From Corallococcus carmarthensis (GTDB taxonomy: Bacteria > Myxococcota > Myxococcia > Myxococcales > Myxococcaceae), in assembly GCF_003611695.1 (NCBI RefSeq), contig NZ_RAWE01000057.1, positions 1-48,569 on the forward strand: DNA of 48,569 bases. Direction: 5' to 3'. How positions within the stretch are numbered: the first letter of the stretch is position 1; every line of letters starts with the position of its first letter. The notes beneath the pieces are model-generated. The model was not told where the DNA came from and did not search any database. It worked only from the letters and a program-made list of their open reading frames with translations. The translations under genes and the position numbers were made by a program. Below are positions 19,417 to 29,500 of this stretch, in pieces.

Positions 19417-19452
19417 TCAGATACCCAGGGAAGAAGAGGGGAGGAGGGACCG

Positions 19453-20553
19453 CTACTGCGCGACGCGCACGGCGGTCCCCTCCTTGACGTCCAACGAGGC
19501 GTCGGCGAGCACGCGCTCCTCCGCCGTCAGGCCCTGCAGCACCTTCACGTAGCCCGGCAGCACGCGCTGCACGCGCACGTCGCGCTTGCGCACGGTGCCG
19601 TCCTGCACCACCCACACGAAGCCGTCCTGGCCCTTGCTGCTGACCGCCTGCGCGGGCAGGAACAGGCCGTTGCCCGCGTCGCCCGCGGCCTTGGAGAAGT
19701 CCATCTCCACCAGCGCGCCCGGACGCAGCGGGTGATCCGTCTTACCGGTCACGTCCGCCAGCACCTCCACGGTGCGGCTCTGCGCGTCGATGACGGCGCC
19801 CACGTTGGCCACCTTCGCCTCGAAGCGCATGCCGCTGGGGTTCACGGTGCCCGGCGTCACGATGCCCGGCGTCACGTTGTCGATGACGGACTCCGGCACC
19901 ATCATCCGGATCTCCAGCCCGTCGGCGTCCACGATGGAGAACACCGGGGTGGAGGGCGTCACCGCCACGGAGTCACCCACGTTCTTGTTGCGCGCGGTGA
20001 TGATGCCGTTGAAGGGCGCGATGATGGAGTGATCCCGCAGGTTCTCCACCGCCAGCCGGTAGGCCGCGCCGGCCTGGGCCGCCTGGGCCGCGGCCTGCTT
20101 CTGGCCAATCTCCACCTGCTCCAGCGCGTTGGCCGCGACGCCGCCGGACTCGGCCACCTTGCGCGTGCGCTCCAGGTTGCTGGAGGCCAGCTGCAGCGCG
20201 GCCTCCGCCATGTCCTTGGCCGCCTTCGCCTGGTCCACCGCGATGCTCACGTTGGACGTGTCCAGCTGCGCCAGCACGTCGCCCTTCTTCACCTTGTCGC
20301 CCACCCGGACGTTCACCTTCGCGAGCGTGCCCGTGGCCTGGGGACCCAGGACGGCCTCCTGCTTGGAGCGGACCTGGCCGGTGACGCGCGTCACGTTCTG
20401 CTCCAGCTCGGTGGCCGGGGTGATCGCCTTGACTCCCAGCGCGTTGGAACCCTCCTGCTGCGCCGGCAGCTGCGCCTTCTCCGCGCCCGCCTTCGAGCAC
20501 CCCGCCGTCGACACAGCCACGGCCACCACGGCAGCCAAGATTCGCTGATTCAC
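19453..20553 (-). CDS. RND periplasmic adaptor lipoprotein (membrane fusion protein)
   Basis: A 366-residue membrane fusion protein that links the RND pump to an outer-membrane channel. The lipoprotein signal AVSTAGC puts the lipidated Cys at residue 19. The lipoyl half-motifs are GTLAKVNVRVGDKVKKGDVLAQLD and LRDHSIIAPFNGIITARNKNVGDSV, flanking an alpha-helical hairpin rich in Ala/Gln. A beta-barrel and a membrane-proximal domain (ending GTAVRVAQ) follow. The start is GTG at 20553 with AGGAG nine bases upstream. It is the first gene of the adaptor-RND-MarR operon. Confidence 0.93.
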   Translation of the reverse strand: MNQRILAAVVAVAVSTAGCSKAGAEKAQLPAQQEGSNALGVKAITPATELEQNVTRVTGQVRSKQEAVLGPQATGTLAKVNVRVGDKVKKGDVLAQLDTSNVSIAVDQAKAAKDMAEAALQLASSNLERTRKVAESGGVAANALEQVEIGQKQAAAQAAQAGAAYRLAVENLRDHSIIAPFNGIITARNKNVGDSVAVTPSTPVFSIVDADGLEIRMMVPESVIDNVTPGIVTPGTVNPSGMRFEAKVANVGAVIDAQSRTVEVLADVTGKTDHPLRPGALVEMDFSKAAGDAGNGLFLPAQAVSSKGQDGFVWVVQDGTVRKRDVRVQRVLPGYVKVLQGLTAEERVLADASLDVKEGTAVRVAQ

Positions 20554-20628
20554 GCGTCCGAACTCCTGCCGGGTCGCCGGCGGGACACCCGCCCTGGCAC
20601 CTGCTCCGGCTAATTCTTTGTGGGCTAG

Positions 20629-20656
20629 AAATTACCGACACTCGATTATCTGTCAA
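20629..20656 (-). promoter_or_regulatory. Sigma-70 promoter of the adaptor-RND-MarR operon
   Basis: On the minus strand TTGACA (20656-20651), a 16-base spacer and TAATTT (20634-20629) give a near-consensus promoter. The start would be near 20622, leaving a 69-base leader before the adaptor GTG. The adjoining palindrome ACTCCGGAGT (20663-20672), just upstream of the -35 box, is a possible regulator site. Confidence 0.65.
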
Positions 20657-20838
20657 GAGGATACTCCGGAGTGCGGACTATCCACTCCCCAGTCATCCTG
20701 CGGGCTTGGCTGCTTGCCCTCCAGGGCTCAAGACTTCTTCACAACCCCGTCACCGGCGCGCTGCGTCACCGCTGGAGAGGGGGGCAGGCGGGGCCTGGAC
20801 GAGGTTCGTCGCTTGTGGCTGACGGCGGGCGCCTGTTA

Positions 20839-20854
20839 TTGACTCGCGAATCAA
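20839..20854. promoter_or_regulatory. Palindromic operator before the acyl-CoA dehydrogenase gene
   Basis: TTGACTCGCGAATCAA has 6-base arms around CGCG with one arm mismatch. It matches the perfect palindrome before the SCP2 gene (7936-7951) at 13 of 16 positions, including all of the right arm AATCAA. It ends 31 bases before the ATG at 20886, a typical place for a repressor site. A weak promoter (TTGTGG at 20813, TATTGA near 20837) would overlap it. Confidence 0.5.
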
Positions 20855-20885
20855 CCCGCACCGGGACAACCCAAAAGGACTCGCG

Positions 20886-22025
20886 ATGCTCAACCCGTTC
20901 ACCGAGGAGCATGAAGCGTTTCGCAGGACGGTCCGCGCCTTCGTGGAGAAGGAGATGGCGCCCTACGGTCTGGAGTGGGACCGGGCAGGCATCTTCCCCC
21001 GCGAGCTGTTCAAGAAGTGCGGCGAGCTGGGCTTCCTGGGCATCAGCCACGACCCGAAGTTCGGCGGCAGCGGCCTGGACTACTGGTACGTGACGGCGTT
21101 CGCGGAGGAGCTTTCCCGCAGCCGCAACGCGGGCGTGAACATGGCGCTGCTGGTGCAGAGCCAGATGGCCACGCCCATCATCAACGAGATCGGCACCGAC
21201 GAGCAGAAGCGCGAGTTCCTGGAGCCCGCGCTCAAGGGCGAGCGCATCGCGGCGCTGGGCGTGAGCGAGCCGGGGTGCGGCTCGGACGTGGCGAGCATCA
21301 AGACGACGGCGCGCCGGGATGGCGACGACTACGTCATCAACGGCTCCAAGATGTGGATCACCAACGGCACGCGCGCGGACTTCATCACGCTGGCGGTGCG
21401 CACCGGTGAGCAGGGCTACGGCGGCATCTCGCTGGTGACGTTCCCCACGGATGTGAAGGGGTTCAGCATCTCCAAGAAGCTGGACAAGATTGGCAACCTG
21501 TCCTCGGACACGGCCATCCTCTACTTCGAGGACTGCCGCATCCCCGCGCGCTACGTGCTGGGCGAGGAGAACCAGGGCTTCTACCACATCATGACCAACT
21601 TCCAGGGCGAGCGCCTGGTGGGGGCCATCACCACGGTGGGCGGCATGGACCGGATGCTGGAGGACGCGCTCCAGTACGGCAACGAGCGCGAGGCGTTCGG
21701 CCGGCCGCTGATCAAGTTCCAGGTGTGGCGCCACAAGTTCGTGGAGCACCTGACGGCGGTGGAGGCGGCGCGGCGGCTCAACTACTACGCGGTGGACCTC
21801 TACGACCGGAAGGAGAACCCGGTGAAGGAGATCTCCATGGCGAAGCTGTTCGCCGGAGACCTGGCCCAGCGCGTGGCCTACGACTGCCAGCAGTTCTTCG
21901 GCGGCATGGGCTACATCGAGGAGACGCCCATCGCGCGCATGTGGCGCGACGTGCGGCTCATCACCATCGGCGGCGGCACCTCCGAGGTGATGAAGGAGAT
22001 CATCTCCAAGCTGTACGGCTTCTAG
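20886..22025 (+). CDS. Acyl-CoA dehydrogenase, long-chain (LCAD) type
   Basis: A 379-residue FAD enzyme that introduces the trans-2 double bond in acyl-CoA during beta-oxidation. The N-terminal helical domain, the middle beta-domain with [18 protein letters not shown] and [11 protein letters not shown], and the C-terminal helical domain with [17 protein letters not shown] are all present. The usual catalytic Glu of the YEGT motif is Gly ([12 protein letters not shown]). As in LCAD and isovaleryl-CoA dehydrogenase, the base is instead likely Glu259 in [10 protein letters not shown]. The ATG at 20886 has AAAGGA upstream. A palindromic operator shared with the SCP2 gene lies just before it. Confidence 0.92.
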   Translation: MLNPFTEEHEAFRRTVRAFVEKEMAPYGLEWDRAGIFPRELFKKCGELGFLGISHDPKFGGSGLDYWYVTAFAEELSRSRNAGVNMALLVQSQMATPIINEIGTDEQKREFLEPALKGERIAALGVSEPGCGSDVASIKTTARRDGDDYVINGSKMWITNGTRADFITLAVRTGEQGYGGISLVTFPTDVKGFSISKKLDKIGNLSSDTAILYFEDCRIPARYVLGEENQGFYHIMTNFQGERLVGAITTVGGMDRMLEDALQYGNEREAFGRPLIKFQVWRHKFVEHLTAVEAARRLNYYAVDLYDRKENPVKEISMAKLFAGDLAQRVAYDCQQFFGGMGYIEETPIARMWRDVRLITIGGGTSEVMKEIISKLYGF

Positions 22026-22313
22026 CTACTTCCTGCCGAAGAGGGCCTCCGCGGCGCTGACCATCGCGTCGCGCGAGGCCTTCTGGTGCAGGCCGCCTTC
22101 GCCCAGCTGGAAGAACTCGCAGAAGTTGGCCTCGTCCTTGTCGCGGGGCGCTTCCGCGAAGGGCTCCTTGCAGGCCTTGGCCACGGACTCGTCGAAGTGC
22201 CGGCAGTTGCGGCACGAGCGCAGGTCCTCTTCACAGCCGGGGCACGTGTCGCGCCGGCCCACCTGGTTGGCGATGATGTCGAGCGTGTGTCCGCAGTGCG
22301 CGCAGCCGGGCAT
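22026..22313 (-). CDS. Small cysteine-rich zinc-ribbon-like protein
   Basis: A 95-residue protein with four Cys pairs or singles set as metal ligands: CAHC (4,7), CPGC (24,27), CRNC (34,37), Cys48 and Cys65. The first two pairs form a zinc ribbon. RNCRHFDESVAKACKEPFAEAPRDKDEANFCEFF looks like a second Cys-bearing module seen in small hypothetical proteins of proteobacteria. The ATG at 22313 has GGGAGGA upstream. Its stop abuts the acyl-CoA dehydrogenase stop with no bases between (convergent). Function is unknown; a nucleic-acid or protein-binding role is only a guess. Confidence 0.75.
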   Translation of the reverse strand: MPGCAHCGHTLDIIANQVGRRDTCPGCEEDLRSCRNCRHFDESVAKACKEPFAEAPRDKDEANFCEFFQLGEGGLHQKASRDAMVSAAEALFGRK

Positions 22314-22362
22314 GGCGGTCCTCCCCGTTCAGGAAACAACGGGGTGGCATCCTGCCAGAGTC

Positions 22363-22770
22363 CTAGCGCTGGACGCTGGGCGTGAACGCCGGAGCGGGCA
22401 GGGAGGAGGCTTCCTGGGGCCGGCGCAGCTCGCCGGTGGCATCCAGGAGCTGGTCGTCCAGCCGCTTGAGGAGGAAGAGGACGTAGGCGGACAGCGCGGA
22501 CAGGACGGCGGCCATGATGCCCAGCAGCATGCCGCGCTGCCAGCGGTGGGCCTGCTCCATCACGCCACGGCGTTCCTTGAAGGTCTTCAGCTGGGCGTCC
22601 ACGGAGGTGCCGTCCAGCTTCTGGGCGAAGTCGGAGGCCTGGGCGCTGCCCCGGGCCATCAGCCAGCGGCCCTCCGCCTGGAGGCCTTCAGCGCGCGCGT
22701 AGCAGAACGCAGCCCCGCCCGTGAAGAACAGGGAGATGCACAAGGCCGCTGTCACGCTCCGGGTGCCCAT
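22363..22770 (-). CDS. Small membrane protein of unknown function
   Basis: A 135-residue protein with two hydrophobic helices, at about residues 5-24 (VTAALCISLFFTGGAAFCYA) and 82-101 (LLGIMAAVLSALSAYVLFLL). Between them is a polar, helical stretch of about 55 residues, probably periplasmic, and the C-terminal tail is cytoplasmic and Pro-rich. I recognise no family. It lies 49 bases upstream of the zinc-ribbon gene on the same strand, so the two may form an operon. It is divergent from rlmE. Confidence 0.6.
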   Translation of the reverse strand: MGTRSVTAALCISLFFTGGAAFCYARAEGLQAEGRWLMARGSAQASDFAQKLDGTSVDAQLKTFKERRGVMEQAHRWQRGMLLGIMAAVLSALSAYVLFLLKRLDDQLLDATGELRRPQEASSLPAPAFTPSVQR

Positions 22771-22871
22771 GCCACCAACCCTCCGGAATATCCGTTGGCG
22801 CGGCGAACGAACAGGCCGCGACTGCTCCGGCTTTCCGAAGACAGTAGCGGATGCTAGGGACGGCTTCTGAC

Positions 22872-23492
22872 ATGGGCAAGCCCTACCGTCCTAAAGACCA
22901 CTATTTCCAGAAAGCCAAGCAAGAGGGACTGCGCGCGCGTTCCGCGTTCAAGGTCGATGAGATCCTCAAGCGCTTTCCTGCGTCCGTGAAGAAGGGCGCG
23001 GCGGTGCTGGATCTGGGCGCGGCGCCGGGCGGCTTCCTCCAGATTCTCGCGGACGCGGTGGGCATGCACGGGCGCGTCATCGGCGTGGACATCTCGGCCA
23101 TCCGGCCGTTCTCCCAGAAGTGGGTGACGACGGCGGTGCTGGACGTGCTCGCGGACGACTTCGACGCGAAGCTGGCCGCGCTGTACGACGGTCCCTACGA
23201 CGCGGTGATTTCCGACATGGCGCCCAAGACGTCCGGCATCAAGGGCACGGACGAGGCGCGCAGCCTGCGGCTCGCGGGCAAGGCGCTGGAGGTGGCCGCC
23301 ACGCGCGGCAGGCCCGGCGCCACGTTCGTGGCCAAGGTCTTCATGGGCGGCGACTTCGAGGCCTTCCGTGACGAGGTGCGCCAGCACTTCGAGGAGGTGA
23401 AGATCGTCCGCCCGGAGGCCACGCGCGGCGCCAGCATGGAGGTCTACGTGGTGGGGCTGCGGCGCCGGGCACCCGCGCCCGCTGCTTCCTGA
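22872..23492 (+). CDS. rlmE: 23S rRNA 2'-O-ribose methyltransferase RlmE (FtsJ)
   Basis: A 206-residue SAM-dependent Rossmann methyltransferase that methylates the ribose of U2552 (E. coli numbering) in the 50S A-loop. The SAM motif is VLDLGAAPGGFLQ. The catalytic K-D-K-E tetrad is Lys27 (RSAFK), Asp115 (SDMAP), Lys155 (VAKVF) and Glu190 (SMEVYV). The start MGKPYRPKDHYFQKAKQEG is the family's usual N-terminus and has AGGGACGG upstream; an ATG at 22851 lacks a site. It stands alone, 51 bases before the alpha-2-macroglobulin gene. Confidence 0.92.
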   Translation: MGKPYRPKDHYFQKAKQEGLRARSAFKVDEILKRFPASVKKGAAVLDLGAAPGGFLQILADAVGMHGRVIGVDISAIRPFSQKWVTTAVLDVLADDFDAKLAALYDGPYDAVISDMAPKTSGIKGTDEARSLRLAGKALEVAATRGRPGATFVAKVFMGGDFEAFRDEVRQHFEEVKIVRPEATRGASMEVYVVGLRRRAPAPAAS

Positions 23493-23543
23493 AACGGAGA
23501 AGGGACCGCCAGGGACGCGGGCGGCGTCTAGAGTGCCGCCCCT

Positions 23544-26500
23544 ATGTCTTCACCTCCGCGCCCGCGTACATCCGCCGTCGTGCTGTGCCTGCTGTCCCTC
23601 GTGTTGTCCTCCGTGTCCGTGGCTGCCCCCGAGAAGGCGCTCCCGACGTGGAAGGCCATCGACGCGCTCGTCGAGGACGACAAGGTGGAGTCCGCCGCGC
23701 AGGGGGCCGAGGCCCGGCTCGCCGCGGCGAAGGCCCAGGGTGACGCGGACGAGTGGACGCGCGCGCTGATCCGCACGGTGCAGCTGCGCACGCGGCTGCA
23801 TGGCTATGAGACGGCGGTGCGCTTCCTGCGCGAGCAGCCCTGGCCAGAGGGGCTGCGGCCGCAGGCCACGCTCCACCTGTTCCAGGCGGCGGTGATCGCC
23901 AACTACGTGCAGGCGTACGGCTACGAGATTGGCCAGCGCGAGCAGGTGGTGACCTCCGGGACGGTGGACCTGAAGGCGTGGACGAAGGATCAGCTGTCGG
24001 CGGAGATCCAGCGCGAGTACGCGGCCGTCTGGGAGCTGCGCCAGAAGTTCGGCACGGAGCCCGTGAAGGTGCTGTCCGAATACGTCACGCCCAACACGTA
24101 TCCGGAGGGCATCCGCTCCACGGTTCGCGACGCGGTGACGTACCTGTGGGTGGCGTCACTGGAGAGCACGGACCTGTGGCGCCCGGAGCAGGAGCAGGGG
24201 GTGTACCGGCTGGACCTGGGCGCGCTCCTGGAGGGCACGCCGAAGGTGGAGCTGAAGGAGCCGTCCGCGCATCCGCTGTTGAAGATCGCGGCGGTGCTGG
24301 GCGACCTGGAGGCGTGGCACCTGGCGGCGGGCCGGCGCGAGGCGGCGCTGGAGGCGCGGCTGCGGCGCTACGAGGTGCTGGCGGCGTCCTTCACCGACGT
24401 GGCGGATCGCCAGCGCATCCGTGAGCACCTGGCCGCGCACCTGAAGGGCTTCCGGGACGTGCCGTGGTGGTCCATGGGCCAGCACCAGCTCGCGACGATG
24501 GAGCAGTTGGCGGGCCGGCGGGTCACGGCGCACGCGCTGGCGAAGGCGGGCGTGGAGGCGTGGCCGAAGTCGGTGGGTGGCGCGCAGTGCGCGGAGCTGG
24601 TGGCGAGCCAGGAGGCGCCGGAGCTGTACGCGTCCGTGATGCAGGTGGACGGGCCGGGCAAGCGTTCCATCGCGGTGCAGCACCGCAACGTGGGCACGCT
24701 GTACTTCCGGGCGTTCGCGCTGGACGTGGAGGCGCAGCTCGCGAAGCCGGATGCGAACCTGATGCTGTCCACTTCGAACAAGGAGGTGCTGCGCATGGTG
24801 GCGTCGCGCAAGCCCGACGCCGTCTGGAGTACGGCGCTGCCGCCCACGCCTGACTTCCAGAGCCACCAGACCTTCGTGACCCCGCCGGCGCTCAAGCCGG
24901 GCACGTACATCATCGTCCTGTCCACGCGCGAGGACTTCGAGAAGAAGAACAGCAAGCTCCTCTCCCTGCCGCTGTCCGTGTCGCCCTGGGCGGTGACGGT
25001 GCAGAAGGCCAACCCGAACCAGGCGGAGCTGCGCGTGGTGGACGGCGCCACGGGGGCGGGCGCTCCGAACGTGGAGGTGCGGCTGGTGAAGCCGGACTTC
25101 CGCACGCGCCGCTTCGGCATCACCAGCCGCCGCACCGACGCGAACGGCGACCTGGTGCTGGAAGGCACGGACGCCAACCGCTACGACGAAATGCTGCTGG
25201 TGGTGGGCCGGGGGCAGGGCGCCATGGTGTTCCCGGGCTCGGTGTACCTGTCCCCCCTCTATGAATCATCCCCGCAGGACCAGGCGCTCATCTACACGGA
25301 CCGCGCCGTCTATCGCCCCCAGCAGAAGCTGCTGTGGAAGGTGGTGGCGTACCGCCCGGAGGAGATGTCGAAGCGCTACCGCGTCCTTCCGGATTCGCCG
25401 GTGACGGTGACGCTCGTCGATCCCAACGGTCAGGAGGTGGCCAAACGCGAAGCGCGCACCAACACGTTCGGGTCGGTGGCCGGAGAGTTCGGCATCCCGT
25501 CGGGACGTCCCCTGGGCCAGTGGTCCGTGCGCACGAGCCCCAGTGGCTACGCGGGCGTGCGCGTGGAGGAGTACAAGCGGCCCACCTTCGAGGTGACGCT
25601 GAAGGACGCGCCGGATGCGCTGCGGCTCAACCGGCGCGCCACGTTCCAGGGTGAAGCGCGCTACTACTTCGGCCTGCCGGTGACGCGCGGCGCGGTGAAG
25701 TGGCGCGTGTCGCGCGAGCCGGTGCTGCCGCCCTGGTGGTTCTGGGAGCGCATCCCGGCCACCTCTCAGCTGGTGGCCTCGGGTTCGGCCCCGGTGGGAG
25801 AGGACGGCGGCTTCACGGTGGCGTTCACGCCGGAAGCGGACGAGCGGCTCGCGAAGGCGCAGGGCGTGTCGTGGCGCTACCGCGTGGAAGCGGACCTGAC
25901 GGACGAGGGCGGTGAGACGCGCTCGGCGAGCCGTTCCTTCCGCCTGGGCTTCGTGTCGGTGGAGGGCCGCGTGGAGTCCGACGTGGGCTTCGTCCGCGAG
26001 GACCTCCCGTCGGAGGTGCGGCTCGTCCGCGCGAATCTGGACGGTGCTCCGCAGGCCGGACCGGGCCGCTGGCGGCTCATCGCCTTGAAGGCACCTGGAC
26101 GTCCGCTGATGCCGTCGGAGGTGCCGGTCGAAGCGCCCCGGCCCCTGGACGCGGCAGCGCAGGAGCGCAAGGAGGTGTCCCCCACGCCGGGGGATGCGCT
26201 CAAGGCGCGCTGGGAGTCGGCCTTCGACGTGGATCAGACGCTGCGGAGCTGGGACGACGGCGCGGAGGTGGCGCAGGCGGCGGTGACGCACGGCACGGAC
26301 GGTGTCGCCGCCGTGAAGCTGCCGGCGTTGCGCGCGGGGGCGTACCGCCTGCGCTACGAGACGACGGATGCGTTCGGCCAGAAGGCCACCGCGCAGCGGG
26401 ACTTCCTGGTGGCGGGTGTGCGGGCCCCGGCGGGGTTGCCGGCCGTGCTGGAGGCGGAGCGCGCTTCCGTGCGCGTGGGTGAGGTGGCGCGGTTCCTGGT

Positions 26501-29500
26501 GGCGTCCGGCTTCGAGGGACAGCCGCTGGTGATGGACGTGTACCAGGGACGCCAGCGCATCGAGCACCGCCAGTTGAAGGCGGGGCAGGGGCGCGCGGTG
26601 GTGGAGATTCCGGTGACGGAAGGCCTGCGCGGCGGCTTCACCGTGGTGCTCTCGCTGGTGCACGACTGGCAGCCCCTGCACTTCCAGCAGACGGTGTCCG
26701 TGCCCTTCGACGACAAGGAGCTCAGCCTGGAGTTCGCCACGTTCCGCGACACGCTGCGGCCCGGCGCGAAGGAGACCTTCCGCGTGACGGTGAAGGGGCC
26801 GAAGGGCGCGAAGCTGGAGGCCGGGGCCGCGGAGCTGCTCGCGTACATGTACGATCAGTCGCTCAACGTCTTCGGACCGCACACGCCGCCGCAGGTGGCG
26901 CAGCTGTATCCGCAGCAGACGGCGTACGTGGACTTCCGCTCGTCCGGGGGCAGCTCCAGCGCGGACTGGCTCTTCGACGAGCTCGACCGGGGCCGGCCTT
27001 CCGCGCCGGCCCCTTCCGACGATTCGCTGAAGTTCGAGGACGGCTACGGGCTGGGCGGCCCGGGCTTCCGCCACGGCTACGGTTACGGGAGGGGCGGCAT
27101 GCGCATGCGTGCCATGGCCGCGAAGCCCGGGGCCGTGCAGCGGGAGTCGGCGGACGCAGCGCCTCCTCCGCCCCCTCCGCCTGCTCCGTCGTCCCCCTCC
27201 GCGTCGGGAAGACCGGTGCTGGAGCAGAAGCGGCGTGAGATCATCCAGATCATCAAGGGGGCGCCCGGCGCTCCGGAACCGGGGGAACCGGAGCAGCCGC
27301 TGCGCTCCAACTTCGCGGAGACGGCGTTCTGGATTCCGCAGCTGCTCACCGGTCCGGACGGCGCGGCGGTGCTGGAGTTCACGGTGCCGGACTCGGTGAC
27401 GGCGTGGGACGTCTGGGTGCACGCGCTCACGCGCGACCTGCGCGGTGGCTCCACGCAACGCGCCACCCGCAGCGTGAAGGAGCTGATGGTGCGCCCCTAC
27501 CTGCCGCGCTTCCTGCGCGAGGGGGACCGCGCGGAGCTGGAGGTCGTGGTGAACAACGCGGGAGCGCAGGCGCAGCAGGGCCAGCTCACGTTCGACATCG
27601 TGGACCCGGACACGCAGAAGAGCCTGGCCGCGGACTTCGGCGTGAAGACGGCCACGCAGGCCTTCACGGTGGCGGCGGGGAAGGGCACGCATCTGCGCTT
27701 CCCCATCACCACGCCCGCGCGCGTGGGCCCGGTGGCCTTCCGCGTCATCGCGAAGACGGGCGCGTTCAGCGACGGTGAGCTGCGGCCCCTGCCGGTGCTG
27801 CCTGGCCGCATGCACCTGTCCCAGTCGCGCTTCGCGATGCTGAGCGACAAGGACCGCAGGACGCTGACGTTCGACGACCTGAAGCGCACCGATGACCCCA
27901 CGCGGGTGAACGAGCAGCTCGTGGTGACGGTGGACGCGCAGCTGTTCTACTCCGTGCTCCAGGCGCTGCCGTACCTGGTGGACTACCCCTATGAGTGCAC
28001 GGAGCAGACGCTCAACCGCTTCGTGTCCACGGGCATCGTCTCCAGCCTCTTCGACAAGTATCCGGCGGTGGCGAAGGTGGCCAAGGACCTGAGTCAGCGC
28101 AGCACGCGCTTCGAGACCTGGGACGACGTGGATCCGAACCGGAAGATGACGCTGGAGGAGACGCCCTGGCTCAACGAGGCGAAGGGCGGGACCGGAAACG
28201 ACGACGCGCTCCTGCGCGTGCTGGATCCGAAGGTGGCCAGGGCCCAGCGCGCGTCGTCGCAGGAGAAGCTGCGCAAGGCGCAGAACGCCGACGGTGGCTT
28301 CCCCTGGTGGCCGGGCGGCCCGTCGTCGCCGTACATGACGCTCTACATCCTGCATGGCCTGTCGCGCGCCATGGAGCACGGGGTGGACGTGTCGCCCGCC
28401 ATGACGGAGCCGGCGTGGGGCTACCTGGCCACGCACTTCCGGAACGACTACGCGAACCGGCTGATGAAGAAGGACCTGGGCTGGGAGTTCCTCACGTTCC
28501 TCAACTTCGTGGCGTCGGCGTATCCGGACGCGCGCTACACGGGCGAGGCGCTCACGGCGGCCGAGCGACAGCGCATGCTCGACTCCTCCTTCAAGCACTG
28601 GAAGGAGCACTCGCCGTACCTCAAGGGGTACCTGGCGCTCACGCTGAACCGGGCGAAGCGCGGCAAGGACGCGATGAAGGTCTGGGACAGCGTGATGGAC
28701 TCCGCGAAGACGACCCGGGACCAGGGCACGTTCTGGGCGCCGGAGGACCGGAGCTGGCTCTGGTACAACGACTCCACGGAGACGCACGCCTTCGCGTTGC
28801 GCACGCTGTCGGAGCTGAGTCCGAAGGACCCGCGCCGCGCGGGCCTGGTGCAGTGGCTGCTCCTGGACAAGAAGCTGGGCCACTGGAAGTCCACGCGCGC
28901 CACGGCGGAGGCGCTCTACGCGCTGGTGAACTACATGGAAGCGGAAGGTTCGCTGGCCGCGCGCGAGGAGCTGAAGGTGACCGTGGGCCCGAAGGTGGTG
29001 ACCATGAGCTTCTCGCCGGACGTGTACACGGGGAAGAAGAACCAGGTGGTGCTCACCGGGCCAGAGGTGAACGCGGGCACGGCGACCACGATTGTGGAGA
29101 AGACGACGCCGGGCTTCGCCATCGCCTCCGCGACGTGGCACTTCTCCACGGAGGAGCTGCCGAAGGAGGAGCGCGGCGACTTCTTCCAGGTGTCGCGCCG
29201 CTACTTCGTGCGGATCCGCGAAGGCAACCAGACGCTGCTTCGCCCACTGGCGGATGGTGCGCGGCTGCAGCCCGGCGACGAGGTGGAGGTGCAGCTGTCG
29301 CTGCGCACCAAGCACGCGGCGGAGTACGTGCACCTGCGAGACCCGCGCGCCGCGGGCCTGGAGCCGGAGAACGCGCAGTCCCGCCACAAGTGGGACCTGG
29401 GCATCGTCTGGTACGAGGAGACGCGCGACTCGGGGACGAACTTCTTCTTCGAGCAGCTGCCGGCCGGTGAGTACACGTTCAAGTACCGGCTGCGCGCCAA

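Larger units (their letters stand above)
20554..20885. other. 332-base divergent control region between efflux operon and acyl-CoA dehydrogenase
   Basis: No gene is supported here; short open frames lack ribosome sites and family likeness. It holds an AT-rich core (about 20611-20660) with the efflux promoter on the minus strand, a perfect 10-base palindrome ACTCCGGAGT (20663-20672) and, next to the dehydrogenase, the TTGACT..AATCAA operator (20839-20854) and an AAAGGA ribosome site at 20874-20879. Confidence 0.6.

Noticed and set aside
20618-20842. Short frames in the efflux/dehydrogenase gap
   Set aside because: They overlap the promoter and palindrome, have no ribosome site and no protein-like pattern.
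25266-29387. Open frame of 1373 codons opposite the alpha-2-macroglobulin gene
   Set aside because: Arg/His/Leu-rich antisense shadow of a recognised protein.
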